NCBI GenBank assembly: GCA_963682055.1
Contig: OY821745.1
Location: forward strand, 23,743,342-23,807,341
Reading direction: 5' to 3'
Source of the DNA: Primula veris
Taxonomy: Eukaryota; Streptophyta; Magnoliopsida; Ericales; Primulaceae
DNA: 64,000 bases
In this document: positions 1-9,957 of the stretch, piece by piece
How the letters are laid out: each line of letters begins with the position of its first letter
Position numbering within the stretch: position 1 is the first letter of the stretch
Notes under the pieces: generated by a model
What the model was told of the DNA's origin: nothing
What the model saw: the letters and a program-made list of their open reading frames with translations, nothing else
The model's database searches: none
Program-made: the position numbers and the translations under genes

Positions 1-483
1 TCTTTTTATTCGTAGATTATCGTAGTTGTAGAATGTCATTATATTTCTTTTTATACGTCATTTATCGTAGTTGTAGAATTTGTGAGTTCTAGCATTTATG
101 GGATGGAGTGACGGTATCTGTGGTGCCGTCCCGTCTAGTTATGTGCGTGGGACTCACCGTTACAATTTTTGTCTTTCAGGTACAAATTAGCTTGAGGCGT
201 TGGCTAGGTGCATTAGCGCGGTATTGCATGGGTTCGGGCTTTTGCTTTCTTTTCATGTATATTTTATTTTGAGGTTGTAGCCTACGGGCAATTTACATTC
301 GTTTATCTTATCTCGTCTTGTAGCCGCGTTTGGCAAATACTTTTATTTATTGTTTAATTGTTCCTTTAGCTCGCAAGTCTTTTCTTTTAAAAATTTTAAT
401 TTTGTACCAACAGGTTTCGTTTTCCTTTTATTTAAAAAGGTCATGCCTCGATATCCTCGTCTTTTGGATTTTGGGGTGTGACA
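1..483 (+). repeat. 5' LTR of the gypsy element (3' portion only)
   Basis: This segment repeats at 8064-8546 without gaps. It ends ...GGGGTGTGACA at 483, the same CA terminus as the 3' LTR, directly followed by the primer-binding site. The upstream ~1490 bases of the LTR are outside the window. Confidence 0.95.
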
Positions 484-486
484 AGT

Positions 487-499
487 TGGTATCAGAGCT
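487..499 (+). other. Primer-binding site, initiator tRNA-Met type
   Basis: TGGTATCAGAGCT lies three bases after the LTR end and matches the standard plant retrotransposon PBS complementary to the 3' end of initiator tRNA-Met. It would prime minus-strand DNA synthesis. Confidence 0.9.
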
Positions 500-1138
500 A
501 ACTAGGTTCTTGTATACTTTGGGACGACGGGAAGATGAGTAACCATTGGACCAAGATCCATTGTATCAAATTTTACAAAACTTTTTCCAAAAACTCTATC
601 TTTTCTAAAAGCGGGGGGTTGCATTTAGCTTAAGACATGTAGCTAGAATTTAGTAGTAGTTGATGAAAGGAAAGTTCACATGTGAGGCAAGTTGGGGACA
701 GTGAGGACGCTTGTTGATCCCGGCTCGCCGAACTAGTGAATAGACCTTTCGTCGGTATGGGTGAAGGAATACCTTAGCGATGTGGAATTCTAGAGTATGC
801 GAGGACGCTCGGGTGCTTTAGGATAACGTATCGTGATGGGTTATCCCTCGCTCTTTTGTGTTGTTTGTATGCGTGTGTGGATTGAAATAGTGTGTATGAG
901 GTGTGAGTTCACATGTCTAGTAGTAGCGGTGTATTAAAGTGCGAAAATTGTGAAGTTGATGATTTTACGTAGTGCGTTTCCATATTATTAACATGTGTGT
1001 TAATGTACATTTTATGCGAATGGATGTTGATCGTAATAAGTTTGTGGACTTAAATGGCTTATTTGTGTAATATATGCCATGTAGGATTTTACGAGTGTTG
1101 AGAAATTTTGCGTTTTTGAATCTTTATTTTCTGCAGAA

Positions 1139-1383
1139 AAACGATCGGTCGTTTGCCCAAAACGATCGGTCGAAATTTTTCTGTCCCTCTGGAAGAAATT
1201 GCACCAAAAACGATCGGTCGTTTGCCCAAAACGATCGGTCGAAATTTTTCTGACTCTCTGGAAGAATTCTTACCAAAAACGATCGATCGTTTTCCCAAAA
1301 CGATCGGTCGAAATTTTGGTGATCTCACTGGAAGAATCTTGATCCAAAACGATCGGTCGTTTTGTCCAAGACGATCGGTCGTG
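1139..1383 (+). repeat. Tandem repeat in gypsy leader with eight ACGATCGGTCG-like motifs
   Basis: Three and a half units of about 70 bp lie in the untranslated leader upstream of gag. Each unit has two copies of the near-palindromic motif ACGATCGGTCG (one unit reads ACGATCGATCG), separated by a short spacer, followed by AAATTTTTCTG and a CTGGAAGAA segment. The region is also open on both strands (including 1089-1328 minus), but that is a by-product of the repeat. A role in RNA structure, packaging or promoter activity is possible but not shown. Confidence 0.85.
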
Positions 1384-1698
1384 TTCTGGCTATTTTGCTA
1401 TTTTTCTCGTTATACTTCAAACGCTCATAACTTCTTCGTTTTAACTCCGATTCTGATTCCGCTTGAAGCGTTGGCTTCGTTTTTCAGTACTCTATCTTTC
1501 TGGCGTTTCAGAATTTTCGTTTTCTATTTTTGGAAAAGTCAAGGCGTTTTATCGTCGAAATTGAGAATTCGTAAAATCAGTTTTTGAACCTTAGAAAGCT
1601 TGATAAAGTGATTGATTTGTAAACCGAGCTTTTATCATGTATGAATATACATGTACGAGTAGTAGTGTCGAGTAAAACAACTAAATTGTCGGTTTTAA

Positions 1699-3249
1699 AT
1701 GTATGTAGTAATGGCTATTACTACAAGGACTGGTGGAAGGAGACCAGCTACACGCGGGGGCGCATCACCATCAAGCGGTGCGGCTACCCGAGGTGGAGCA
1801 AATGTAAGAGGAGGAAGAGCTTCAAGGGGACGGGGAACAACTCGAGGAAGAAGGGCTACTAGAGGTCGTGGGGGAAGAGGTAACACTAATGCCCTACTAC
1901 CTGAGCAACCCGAGGCGGAGGTAGAGGTTGAGAATGTTGATGAGGAAGTGAATGTGGAAGAAGAAGAGACCTCTGCACCAGAACCGGAAACGGTCAATGC
2001 TAATCAAGTGATGACCGACCTTCAAAAGGTGGTGCAAATGATGGTGCAGAATGCACAAGCTGGGAGTTCAAGCAACAATGGATTGCTTAACTTCACCCGA
2101 TTGGGGGCTCCGACTTTCGATGGGTTAGGTGAACCATCCATAGCTGAGGGATGGGTGGATGAAATGGAGAAATATTTATCGGCTGCAGGAATAGTAAATG
2201 GGGAGCAAAGGATGAATATGGCTCAGTTTCACCTAAAGGGTGAAGCACGGAAGTGGTGGTTGGGAATTGTGGATACATACGACATAAGCAACTTCGAATG
2301 GAACGAGTTCATCGAATTGTTTAATCGACAGTTCCTTCCAGATTCCTATAAGGATGAAATGAGGAGGCGTTTTGAGGAATTGTATCAAGGGGGTATGACC
2401 GTTCAAGCATACCAGCTAAGGTTTACCTCACTCTCGAGGTATGCCCCAGAATCTGTTATAGGGGGTGCAGAAAGATGTAGGAGATTCATGAAGGGGTTGA
2501 ATCCGACCATCTCGTTACAATTGGCATCGGCTCGACATGTCAACTATAACGAATTGGTAAAATCAGCCCAAGCTGTGGAAGGAGCTCTACTCCATAACAA
2601 GCGAATCTCGGAGAAGTCGAAAGCCGGAAATGCTCCGAGGGAAGATAAAAAGCGGACTTGGGATGTGGCGAATAATTCGCGATTTCAACAACCGGGAAGA
2701 GGAGAGAGGAGTTTTAACCCACCGCCGACAAACGTCATGATAAGGGGAGCATGTTTCCACTGTGGAGACGCGAGCCATCGACAATTCGAGTGCCCTAGGG
2801 TCCAATGTAGGACTTGCAACCGATTTGGACATACGGCAAGGGTTTGTCCCGGGGGACAAGGAAGAATCGACACCAACCGACCCTTTAACCAACCTAGGTT
2901 GCCACCACCACCACCAAGAGGACCAGGATTCGTACCACCACACCAATTACCTGGGAACCAAGGGGGAGGGTCTCGAGGTAACTACCAAGGAGGGGGAAAC
3001 CGTGGGAACTATCGAGGAGGCTATCAGGGCCCGGGAAATCGAGGAAATCATGGAGGAAATCGAGGACCGCAAGGAAACCCACCAATTCAAGCTCGTCTAT
3101 TTGCCTTGCCACAGTTGCCAAACCAAGGAGATCCGGCAAATGTACAAGGTATGGTTCTTGTGTGCTCATCTTGGGCACATGTTCTTTTCGATACGGGGGC
3201 GTCGTGTTCTTTTATATCTAGAAGTCTAGTTACGTCTTTGTCGTTATAA
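1699..3249 (+). CDS. gypsy Gag plus N-terminal part of protease (polyprotein cut by an in-frame TAA)
   Basis: The 516-residue frame encodes the capsid/nucleocapsid precursor that packages the element RNA in cytoplasmic virus-like particles. The N terminus is Arg/Gly-rich. The middle holds a retrotransposon Gag domain (WKW/EWNEF-type motifs around residues 165-215). Two CCHC zinc knuckles follow: CFHCGDASHRQFEC at about 352-365 and CRTCNRFGHTARVC at about 370-383. After a Gly/Asn/Arg-rich linker the aspartic protease begins, with active-site DTGAS near residue 498. The TAA at 3247-3249 stops translation about 20 residues later, mid-protease. The next ORF at 3304 is in the same frame, so the element looks like a single polyprotein gene with one nonsense codon. 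Either ATG 1699 or ATG 1711 could be the start; the sequence does not decide. Confidence 0.92.
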   Translation: MYVVMAITTRTGGRRPATRGGASPSSGAATRGGANVRGGRASRGRGTTRGRRATRGRGGRGNTNALLPEQPEAEVEVENVDEEVNVEEEETSAPEPETVNANQVMTDLQKVVQMMVQNAQAGSSSNNGLLNFTRLGAPTFDGLGEPSIAEGWVDEMEKYLSAAGIVNGEQRMNMAQFHLKGEARKWWLGIVDTYDISNFEWNEFIELFNRQFLPDSYKDEMRRRFEELYQGGMTVQAYQLRFTSLSRYAPESVIGGAERCRRFMKGLNPTISLQLASARHVNYNELVKSAQAVEGALLHNKRISEKSKAGNAPREDKKRTWDVANNSRFQQPGRGERSFNPPPTNVMIRGACFHCGDASHRQFECPRVQCRTCNRFGHTARVCPGGQGRIDTNRPFNQPRLPPPPPRGPGFVPPHQLPGNQGGGSRGNYQGGGNRGNYRGGYQGPGNRGNHGGNRGPQGNPPIQARLFALPQLPNQGDPANVQGMVLVCSSWAHVLFDTGASCSFISRSLVTSLSL

Positions 3250-3303
3250 ATTGGGGTTCTAGAGAACCCGATTGTTGTAGAGACTCCTATTGGGGGTCGA
3301 GTT

Positions 3304-6300
3304 GTGTTGGACCGAGTGTGTCGGTCTTGTGAGATGGTGGTTGCGGACCACGTGTTTATATTTGATTTAATTGTTATAGAGATGTCGGGGTTCGACGTGA
3401 TTCTTGGAATGGACTGGTTGATTCATTTCAACTCTTTCATCGATTGTGTTCGACGAAAGGTTTTCCTTACAACTTCATCTGGAGATGAGGTGTTCTTTCA
3501 AGGGGAAAGGGACTCTACCCTTTCTTCTATTCCATATTATTCCAAGCGGGTTGTGGGCAACCTGTCTTGTCTTTTGGCTAATCTCTCGATAGTGGATAAC
3601 GACGAAGAAGTGGAAATGTGGCCACGCGTAGTGGACGAATTTCGAGATGTGTTTCCGAAGGATCTACCGGGGTTGCCACCGAAGAGAGGGTTAGACTTTT
3701 CTATCGACCTGGTACCGGGAACGGCACCCGTAGCCATCTCCCCGTACCGTTTGGCTCCAGCAGAGTTGAAAGAGTTAAGTAAGCAGTTAGAAGAACTGCT
3801 AGAGAAGGGGTTTATTAGGCGGAGTACGTCACCGTGGGCGGCACCGGCCTTATTTGTGCAAAAGAAAGATGGATCGATGAGGATGTGCATCGACTATCGA
3901 AAGCTAAATAGGGTGACTGTTAAGAATAAGTACCCACTGCCTCGAATTGACGATTTGTTTGACCAACTGAAAGGAGCGACGTTCTTTTCAAAAATTGACT
4001 TGCGATCAGGCTATCACCAATTGAGGGTGGAGGATGAGGATATTTCGAAAACGGCCTTTAGGACCCGGTATGGTCACTATGAGTTTGTGGTCATGCCGTT
4101 TGGGTTAACTAATGCGCCGGCAGCATTTATGGAGTTAATGAACCGAATCTTTAAGGAGTATCTCGACAAGTTCGTGGTGGTCTTCGTCGACGATATTTTG
4201 ATTTACTCGAGTTCAAGAGAGGAACACGAGGAGCATCTCCGTTTAGCGTTGCTCACGTTGAGGGAGCACCAACTTTACGGAAAATTTAGCAAATGTGAGT
4301 TTTGGCTAAATGAGGTGAAATTTCTTGGACATGTGATCTCGGAAGAAGGGGTAAAGGTGGACGCGACGAAAATTGAGGCGGTTTCGAATTGGACACAACC
4401 GAAGAATGTGTTTGAGATTCGAAGTTTCTTGGGGTTAGCGGGGTACTATCGACGGTTCGTCAAGGATTTCTCTAAGTTAGCAACTCCAATGACTTACCTT
4501 ACCAAGAAAGGGGTGAAGTTCGTGTGGAGTGAGGCTTGCGAGAAAGCTTTCCTAGAGCTCAAAAAGCGGTTGACTAGTTCTCCCATACTAGTTATTCCCG
4601 AGCAAGGAAAGGGTTATCAAGTGTATTGCGATGCATCGAAAGAAGGCTTGGGTTGCGTCTTGATGCAAGACGGAAAGGTTATCGCATATGCTTCGCGACA
4701 ACTAAAGATTCACGAAAAGAACTATCCGACTCATGACATAGAGCTAGCGGCAATAGTTCATGCGTTGAAGATATGGAGGCATTATCTGTTCGGAGAAAGG
4801 TTCGAAGTGTTCTCGGATCATAAGAGCTTAGGGCATATCTTTACTCAACGTGATCTAAATATGCGACAACGACGATGGATGGAATATTTGGAACAGTACG
4901 ACTACGACTTGCACTATCATCCGGGAAAGGCCAATGTAGTGGCAGATGCTTTGAGTCGAAAGTCCCATGCGACCTTAGCGCATGTGGCGATCGAGGAATG
5001 GAGGATGATGGGAAAAGTGAACGAGTTCGACTTGGAGTTGGGACATGTTAATGGGGGGACTTTGTACACAATAGTGGTACAACCGGAACTTCTAAGTAGG
5101 GTTCTAGAAGCACAAGATGGGAACGAGAAAGTGGAGAGCTATGAGAACCAGATGGGTTCTAGCGAAGGATTAGAGGGTTGGACGAAAGGAACCGATGGAG
5201 GACTACGCTTTAAGGGAAGGACTTATGTGACAGAGAACATGAGGAACGAGGTATTAAAGGAGTTTCATCACTCCCGATTAGCCGTTCATCCCGGCGGGAC
5301 GAAAATGTATCACGATGTGAAGAGACAATTTTGGTGGCCCGGAATGAAACGAAATGTAGCTTCATATGTTAGCAAGTGCCTAACTTGCCAGCAAGTGAAG
5401 GCAGAACACCAAAGGCCGGCGGGTATGCTCCAACCTTTACCGGTGGCGGAATGGAAGTGGGAAAGGATAGCAATGGATTTTGTGACCAACTTACCTAAAT
5501 CGGTAAGTGGGAATGACGCTGTGTGGGTTGTGGTCGACCGTCTGACCAAATCCGCACACTTCATTGCGATTAAGATGACGAATTCGGTGGAAATCTTGGG
5601 ACGGAAGTATATTAAGGAAATTGTTAGACTTCACGGGGTACCGATTTCAATAGTATCGGATCGAGACGCGAGGTTTGTGTCGAGGTTCTGGGGTGCATTG
5701 CAAAATGCCTTAGGGACCAAGTTGACAATGAGTACGGCGTTTCATCCCCAAACGGATGGACAATCGGAGCGGACTATCCAAGTGCTAGAGGATATGTTGC
5801 GCGCATGTGTGAACGACTTTAAGGGAGGTTGGGAGAACCATCTACCCTTGGTTGAGTTTGCATATAATAATAGCTTTCAAGCTAGTATTGGCATGGCACC
5901 TTTCGAGGCTTTATACGGGCGGCCGTGTAGGTCTCCGGTGTGTTGGACCGAGGTGGGAGAAGCGGAAATGTTAGGACCGCAATTGGTTCAAGAAACGACA
6001 GAAAAGATTAAGTTAATTCGGCAAAGGCTTGAGACGGCCCGAAGTAGGCAAAAGAGTTATGCGGATAAGAGGAGGAGACCTTTGGAGTTCGAAAAGGGGG
6101 ATCAAGTATTTTTGCGAGTTTCGCCCAGAAAGGGGATTATGAGGTTTGGCTCTAAAGGGAAGTTGAGCCCGAGATTTATCGGACCATTTGAGATCGTGGA
6201 CCGAGTTGGAGAAGTTGCTTACCGGTTGGACTTGCCACCAAAGTTGGCGGGGGTTCACCCGGTGTTCCATGTGTCGATGTTGAAAAAGTATCATCACGAC

Positions 6301-6531
6301 CCTTCACATGTGGTGGACTTTGAGGACATTGAGGTTAGTGCGGATGTGACCTACGAAGTGGGACCTATGAGGATTATCGATGTGCAAGAGAAGGAACTTC
6401 GAGGAAATACAATTAGATTGGTAAAGGTGGTTTGGAAACACCACGGGGCCGAGGAGGCAACTTGGGAACGCGAGGATGAGATGAAGAGGAAATATCCTAA
6501 TCTCGACTTTTCTTTAGGTACTTTTCTTTAG
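3304..6531 (+). CDS. gypsy Pol: protease C-term, RT, RNase H, integrase, chromodomain-like tail
   Basis: A 1075-residue open frame, the continuation of gag in the same phase. LGMDWL near residue 37 is the protease C-terminal motif. Reverse transcriptase spans about 150-320, with FVDDILIYS near 293 carrying the catalytic Asp pair. RNase H starts near YCDAS (about 440), with DHKSL further on. Integrase has an HHCC zinc region (about 650-700), then catalytic Asp in AMDFV (~724), Asp in SDRDARF (~785) and Glu in QSERTI (~821), close to D-X35-E spacing. The last ~60 residues ([14 protein letters not shown]) resemble the chromodomain-like tail of chromoviruses, thought to target integration to chromatin. 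All catalytic motifs appear intact. ATG 3304 is only the first Met after the upstream TAA and is unlikely to be the natural start. Confidence 0.95.
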   Translation: MLDRVCRSCEMVVADHVFIFDLIVIEMSGFDVILGMDWLIHFNSFIDCVRRKVFLTTSSGDEVFFQGERDSTLSSIPYYSKRVVGNLSCLLANLSIVDNDEEVEMWPRVVDEFRDVFPKDLPGLPPKRGLDFSIDLVPGTAPVAISPYRLAPAELKELSKQLEELLEKGFIRRSTSPWAAPALFVQKKDGSMRMCIDYRKLNRVTVKNKYPLPRIDDLFDQLKGATFFSKIDLRSGYHQLRVEDEDISKTAFRTRYGHYEFVVMPFGLTNAPAAFMELMNRIFKEYLDKFVVVFVDDILIYSSSREEHEEHLRLALLTLREHQLYGKFSKCEFWLNEVKFLGHVISEEGVKVDATKIEAVSNWTQPKNVFEIRSFLGLAGYYRRFVKDFSKLATPMTYLTKKGVKFVWSEACEKAFLELKKRLTSSPILVIPEQGKGYQVYCDASKEGLGCVLMQDGKVIAYASRQLKIHEKNYPTHDIELAAIVHALKIWRHYLFGERFEVFSDHKSLGHIFTQRDLNMRQRRWMEYLEQYDYDLHYHPGKANVVADALSRKSHATLAHVAIEEWRMMGKVNEFDLELGHVNGGTLYTIVVQPELLSRVLEAQDGNEKVESYENQMGSSEGLEGWTKGTDGGLRFKGRTYVTENMRNEVLKEFHHSRLAVHPGGTKMYHDVKRQFWWPGMKRNVASYVSKCLTCQQVKAEHQRPAGMLQPLPVAEWKWERIAMDFVTNLPKSVSGNDAVWVVVDRLTKSAHFIAIKMTNSVEILGRKYIKEIVRLHGVPISIVSDRDARFVSRFWGALQNALGTKLTMSTAFHPQTDGQSERTIQVLEDMLRACVNDFKGGWENHLPLVEFAYNNSFQASIGMAPFEALYGRPCRSPVCWTEVGEAEMLGPQLVQETTEKIKLIRQRLETARSRQKSYADKRRRPLEFEKGDQVFLRVSPRKGIMRFGSKGKLSPRFIGPFEIVDRVGEVAYRLDLPPKLAGVHPVFHVSMLKKYHHDPSHVVDFEDIEVSADVTYEVGPMRIIDVQEKELRGNTIRLVKVVWKHHGAEEATWEREDEMKRKYPNLDFSLGTFL

Positions 6532-6560
6532 ATACCTTCTAATTTCGGGACGAAATTCTT

Positions 6561-6575
6561 TTAAGGAGGGTTAGC
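6561..6575 (+). other. Polypurine tract of gypsy element
   Basis: TTAAGGAGGGTTAGC sits directly before the 3' LTR start TGTAACATCCC at 6576, the expected position of the plus-strand primer. Confidence 0.7.
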
Positions 6576-7044
6576 TGTAACATCCCGTATTTTTATAAAT
6601 GGTTTTATTTATGATTTAATTTATCCAAAAACGTTTTCTTCAAAATTTTACCAAAAACCGGTCACTCGACTAATTTTTAGCCAAAAACCGAAACTCTTCC
6701 GAAAAACTTTATTTTAAAAACCGGTTACTAATTTTACTAATAAAAAGGACCCAATAGATTTGTTTCTAAAGATTTGTTATTTTTGAGTAGTAAAACAATA
6801 TTTTTGGATTAAGCGTTAACTTTTAGAACTTTGGGGACCAAATAGTTCGTTACCTCAAACTATATCAAAACAGCTTTTTATAAACCTTCCAGCCACTTTT
6901 CAAAAGCAAAAACCAGCAAAATACAGAAGAGAGAAGAAGAGAGAGAGAGAAGAAGAGAGAAAAAGAAGAAGAAGAAGAAGAGGAAAAGGAAACCACCGTT
7001 AGCGGGCTTATACCGGAAGCATCTCCTCTACGCACTAAGGTAAC

Positions 7045-7176
7045 GGGGGTTATCCATTGCGACTAGACGAGGGTGTATGTTAGGATTAGGTTTTACGTTT
7101 ATTAGAAATTGGGGGTTATCCATTGCGACTAGACGAGGGTGTATGTTAGGATTAGGTTTTACGTTTATTAGAAATT
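7045..7176 (+). repeat. Exact 66-bp tandem duplication in the LTR
   Basis: 7045-7110 is repeated exactly at 7111-7176. The related reversed LTR at 14222-15895 has this segment only once, so the duplication arose in the lineage of the young element. Confidence 0.9.
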
Positions 7177-7634
7177 GGGGGTTTTACCTTTTATAGTAAT
7201 TATGTTCTTATATTGTTAATTGGGGTTAGTTGTTACACTTTTAATTTCATTTATTTGAATAGTAGAGGTTGAGACCTTAGATGTATTGATTTCGGATTGA
7301 TGAGAATATTGATGGGTTTGCGTGTTTTATGCGTTAAATATATGTTATTATGGTTGTTGATAGAATTGGATGAAATATTGTTGAATAGAGATGAGTTTTA
7401 GATGGTGCATACTAGGTGTTTGTTAAAATGCCCGAATGGGATTTTACGCTATTGAAGTCGTTTGGCTAGTTGCGAATCTAGTACATGTGGTTATATGTTA
7501 TGTTGTATTACGTTACGTGACGTATGAGATGGTGTTATTTGATTGGTATAATATTATTGGCCGAGGCCGTATGAGAATGTATTATTTGCGTGGATTTATA
7601 TTATTGGCCGAGGCCTTGTGTGTTAGCTGTAGTG

Positions 7635-8000
7635 GCAATGGTCTCTGTCTCTCCCTAATTCCGGGGACAGAAGACGGCCGAGGGGATAGGGAATGACTCG
7701 TCTTACGGACCGGGGCGAGTGGCGTGAAAGGTCCCAGTGTGCACTATTTACTTTTATGTTAGCAATGGTCTATGTCTCTCCCTAATTCCGGGGACATATG
7801 ACGGCCGAAGGGATAGGGAATGACTCGTCTTACGGACTGGGGCGAGTGGCGTGAGAGGTCCAAGTGCGCACTATAAATCTACTTTTATGTTGCAATGGTC
7901 TATGTCTCTCCCTAATTTCGGGGACATATGACGGCCGAAGGGATAGGGAATGACCTACCTTACGGACCGGGGTAGGTGGCGTGAGAGGTCCATGTATGCT
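7635..8000 (+). repeat. Three-copy ~128-bp array in the LTR
   Basis: Units start at GCAATGGTC (7635, 7762, 7892) and contain CTCCCTAATT, GGGGACA and CGGCCGA segments. The same three units, reversed, occur in the LTR at 14600-14970, so the array is an old trait of this family. Confidence 0.88.
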
Positions 8001-8546
8001 TTAGATGTGTGTTGATGTTAGTTAATTTATTTAAATTATCATAGTTGTGGAATGTCGTTATATTCTTTTTATTCGTAGATTATCGTAGTTGTAGAATGTC
8101 ATTATATTTCTTTTTATACGTCATTTATCGTAGTTGTAGAATTTGTGAGTTCTAGCATTTATGGGATGGAGTGACGGTATCTGTGGTGCCGTCCCGTCTA
8201 GTTATGTGCGTGGGACTCACCGTTACAATTTTTGTCTTTCAGGTACAAATTAGCTTGAGGCGTTGGCTAGGTGCATTAGCGCGGTATTGCATGGGTTCGG
8301 GCTTTTGCTTTCTTTTCATGTATATTTTATTTTGAGGTTGTAGCCTACGGGCAATTTACATTCGTTTATCTTATCTCGTCTTGTAGCCGCGTTTGGCAAA
8401 TACTTTTATTTATTGTTTAATTGTTCCTTTAGCTCGCAAGTCTTTTCTTTTAAAAATTTTAATTTTGTACCAACAGGTTTCGTTTTCCTTTTATTTAAAA
8501 AGGTCATGCCTCGATATCCTCGTCTTTTGGATTTTGGGGTGTGACA

Positions 8547-9957
8547 CGAAAAATCTAGTATGTGAAAAAACCGGTACATAGGAGAAACTGTGTAACCGAA
8601 TGATATAGGCCGAAATTACATGTAAGTAACTAACCACAAAATAGTGTTACTTTTCAAAACTAGAGCAAACCCAATAAAAAAATATATGATCGAAGGAAAA
8701 AGAGTGTAACAGAGGAGTAGGGGTTCAACTAAAAAGCATATGTCTCATCAAAATATTGTCAGAATAAACTCAATGGGAAAAAGCTCTTATCGAATGACAA
8801 AAGTGTAAATAGTGGTAAGAAGTATACGACATGATACTCCACCTGATTTCGGAAAGGTATAACAGGAAACGTGTCTCGTTAAAAACTTTACCAAAGAAAA
8901 CCAGTTAGAAAAAACCTTGTACTAAACACACGAAAAAATATACAAACACACAACAACATGCTCCTGCTCATTTGCACATGACGTGGTGCAAGATAACAAA
9001 TTGCTATGCATGGTATATTTAGAGATTCATGTTACAAACACAAAACCAGTAGCATATATATTACATATTCTGTTTGCTATTAACATTAACGTATGGCCTT
9101 CAAGCAAGAAATAGTTATTATACATGGAAGGTGGATTTATTCTTACACATGCAAATTCTATAACCAAACAAAATAGCATGCATACGACTGTAACATCTGA
9201 TTTAGCTTATACAATTAATATGCGTATAACATGTGACATGTAACGTATACAATATAAAAAAATTCTGATATGTTAATAAAGGTGGATATAGCAATAAACC
9301 AATAAATCCGGATAAAACTTAAAATTTATATTGTAGAACCAGAATACTAGTTGTACCATAATCTTCAATAACAGTGCTCATAACATGTTTGTAATACTTA
9401 TTAGCTATAGGTTAGAGAGAGAAAAGTGGAGAGAGAGAGGGGACAATATAATATTATTATCAATGAATGAATTAGAGATATAAGATCACATAACACTTCT
9501 TATATAGTAGAAGTTGAGGTTACAAAAGCAAGATCCCCAATAGTAAGGAGAAACACTCCCCTGGAACTTTGTAGAATCTTTCAAAACCTTCTACAAAAAT
9601 TTGTATTTTTATTGAAATAATTGTGCGCCTATTTAAAGCGTACTCTAATCTTCAATAACAGTGCTGATAACGTAGTTGTAATACTTATTAACTATAGCTT
9701 AGGGAGGGAGAGGTAAAGGGAGATAGAGGGGACAATATAATATTATTATCAATGAATGAATTAGAGATATACGACCGCATAACCCTTCTTATATGGTAGA
9801 AGTTAGGGTTACAAACCTTATTTAGGACCCAAGCAAGATCCCTAATAGTAACGAGAGAGACTCCCCTAGAACTTTCTAGAGTCTTCTAGAACATTCTACA
9901 AAAAAATTGTCTTTTTTATGGAAATAATTGTGCGCCTTTTTAAAGCGTACTATAAGA
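8547..9957 (-). mobile_element. Internally deleted copia remnant interrupted by the gypsy element
   Basis: 8547-8990 aligns base for base, with scattered differences, to the 3' untranslated region of the copia element at about 28020-28470 (shared GCCGAATGATATAGGCCGAA and GTAAGAAGTATACGAC). 9280-9385 resembles that element's 5' leader near 34970-35066, including the CAGTGCTGATAAC-type motif. The whole gag-pol part is missing between them. LTR-like sequence follows. Its own 3' LTR must lie left of the gypsy insertion, outside the window. Orientation is minus, like the intact relative. Confidence 0.82.
9358..9957 (-). repeat. Tandem LTR duplication of the copia remnant (period ~287 bp)
   Basis: Two similar units start with AATCTTCAATAACAGTGCT at 9358 and about 9647, each followed by a GTAATACTTATTA-type LTR start and a GACAATATAATATTATTATC block. 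Each unit is leader end plus LTR, as unequal exchange between LTRs would give. About 10% of positions differ by eye. Confidence 0.75.

Larger units (their letters stand above)
1..8546 (+). mobile_element. Ty3/gypsy LTR retrotransposon (Tekay/Del chromovirus-like), nearly full length
   Basis: The element has the order LTR, tRNA-Met primer-binding site, gag, protease, reverse transcriptase, RNase H, integrase, chromodomain-like tail, polypurine tract, LTR. The window opens inside the 5' LTR, so its first ~1.5 kb and left target duplication lie outside. Positions 1-483 line up with 8064-8546 at a constant offset of 8063 with no difference noticed, so insertion was recent in evolutionary terms. 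Gag and pol share one frame and are broken only by a TAA at 3247-3249 inside the protease. The right flank (8547 onward) is an older copia remnant, so this is a nested insertion. The chromodomain-like C terminus and initiator-Met PBS fit the Tekay/Del clade; the clade is inferred from motifs. Confidence 0.95.
6576..8546 (+). repeat. 3' LTR of gypsy element (1971 bp)
   Basis: Begins TGTAACATCCCG and ends GGTGTGACA, giving TG...CA termini. Contains a GA/AAG-rich stretch (6925-6990), an exact 66-bp tandem duplication and a three-unit ~128-bp array. The last 483 bases repeat at the window start. Confidence 0.95.

Noticed and set aside
330..542. 70-codon frame MANTFIYCL..., repeated at 8393
   Set aside because: It lies in the LTR and recurs only because the LTR is duplicated; no motif.
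1695..1997. Minus-strand Ser/Pro-rich 100-codon frame
   Set aside because: Antisense to the Arg/Gly-rich start of gag; composition explains it.
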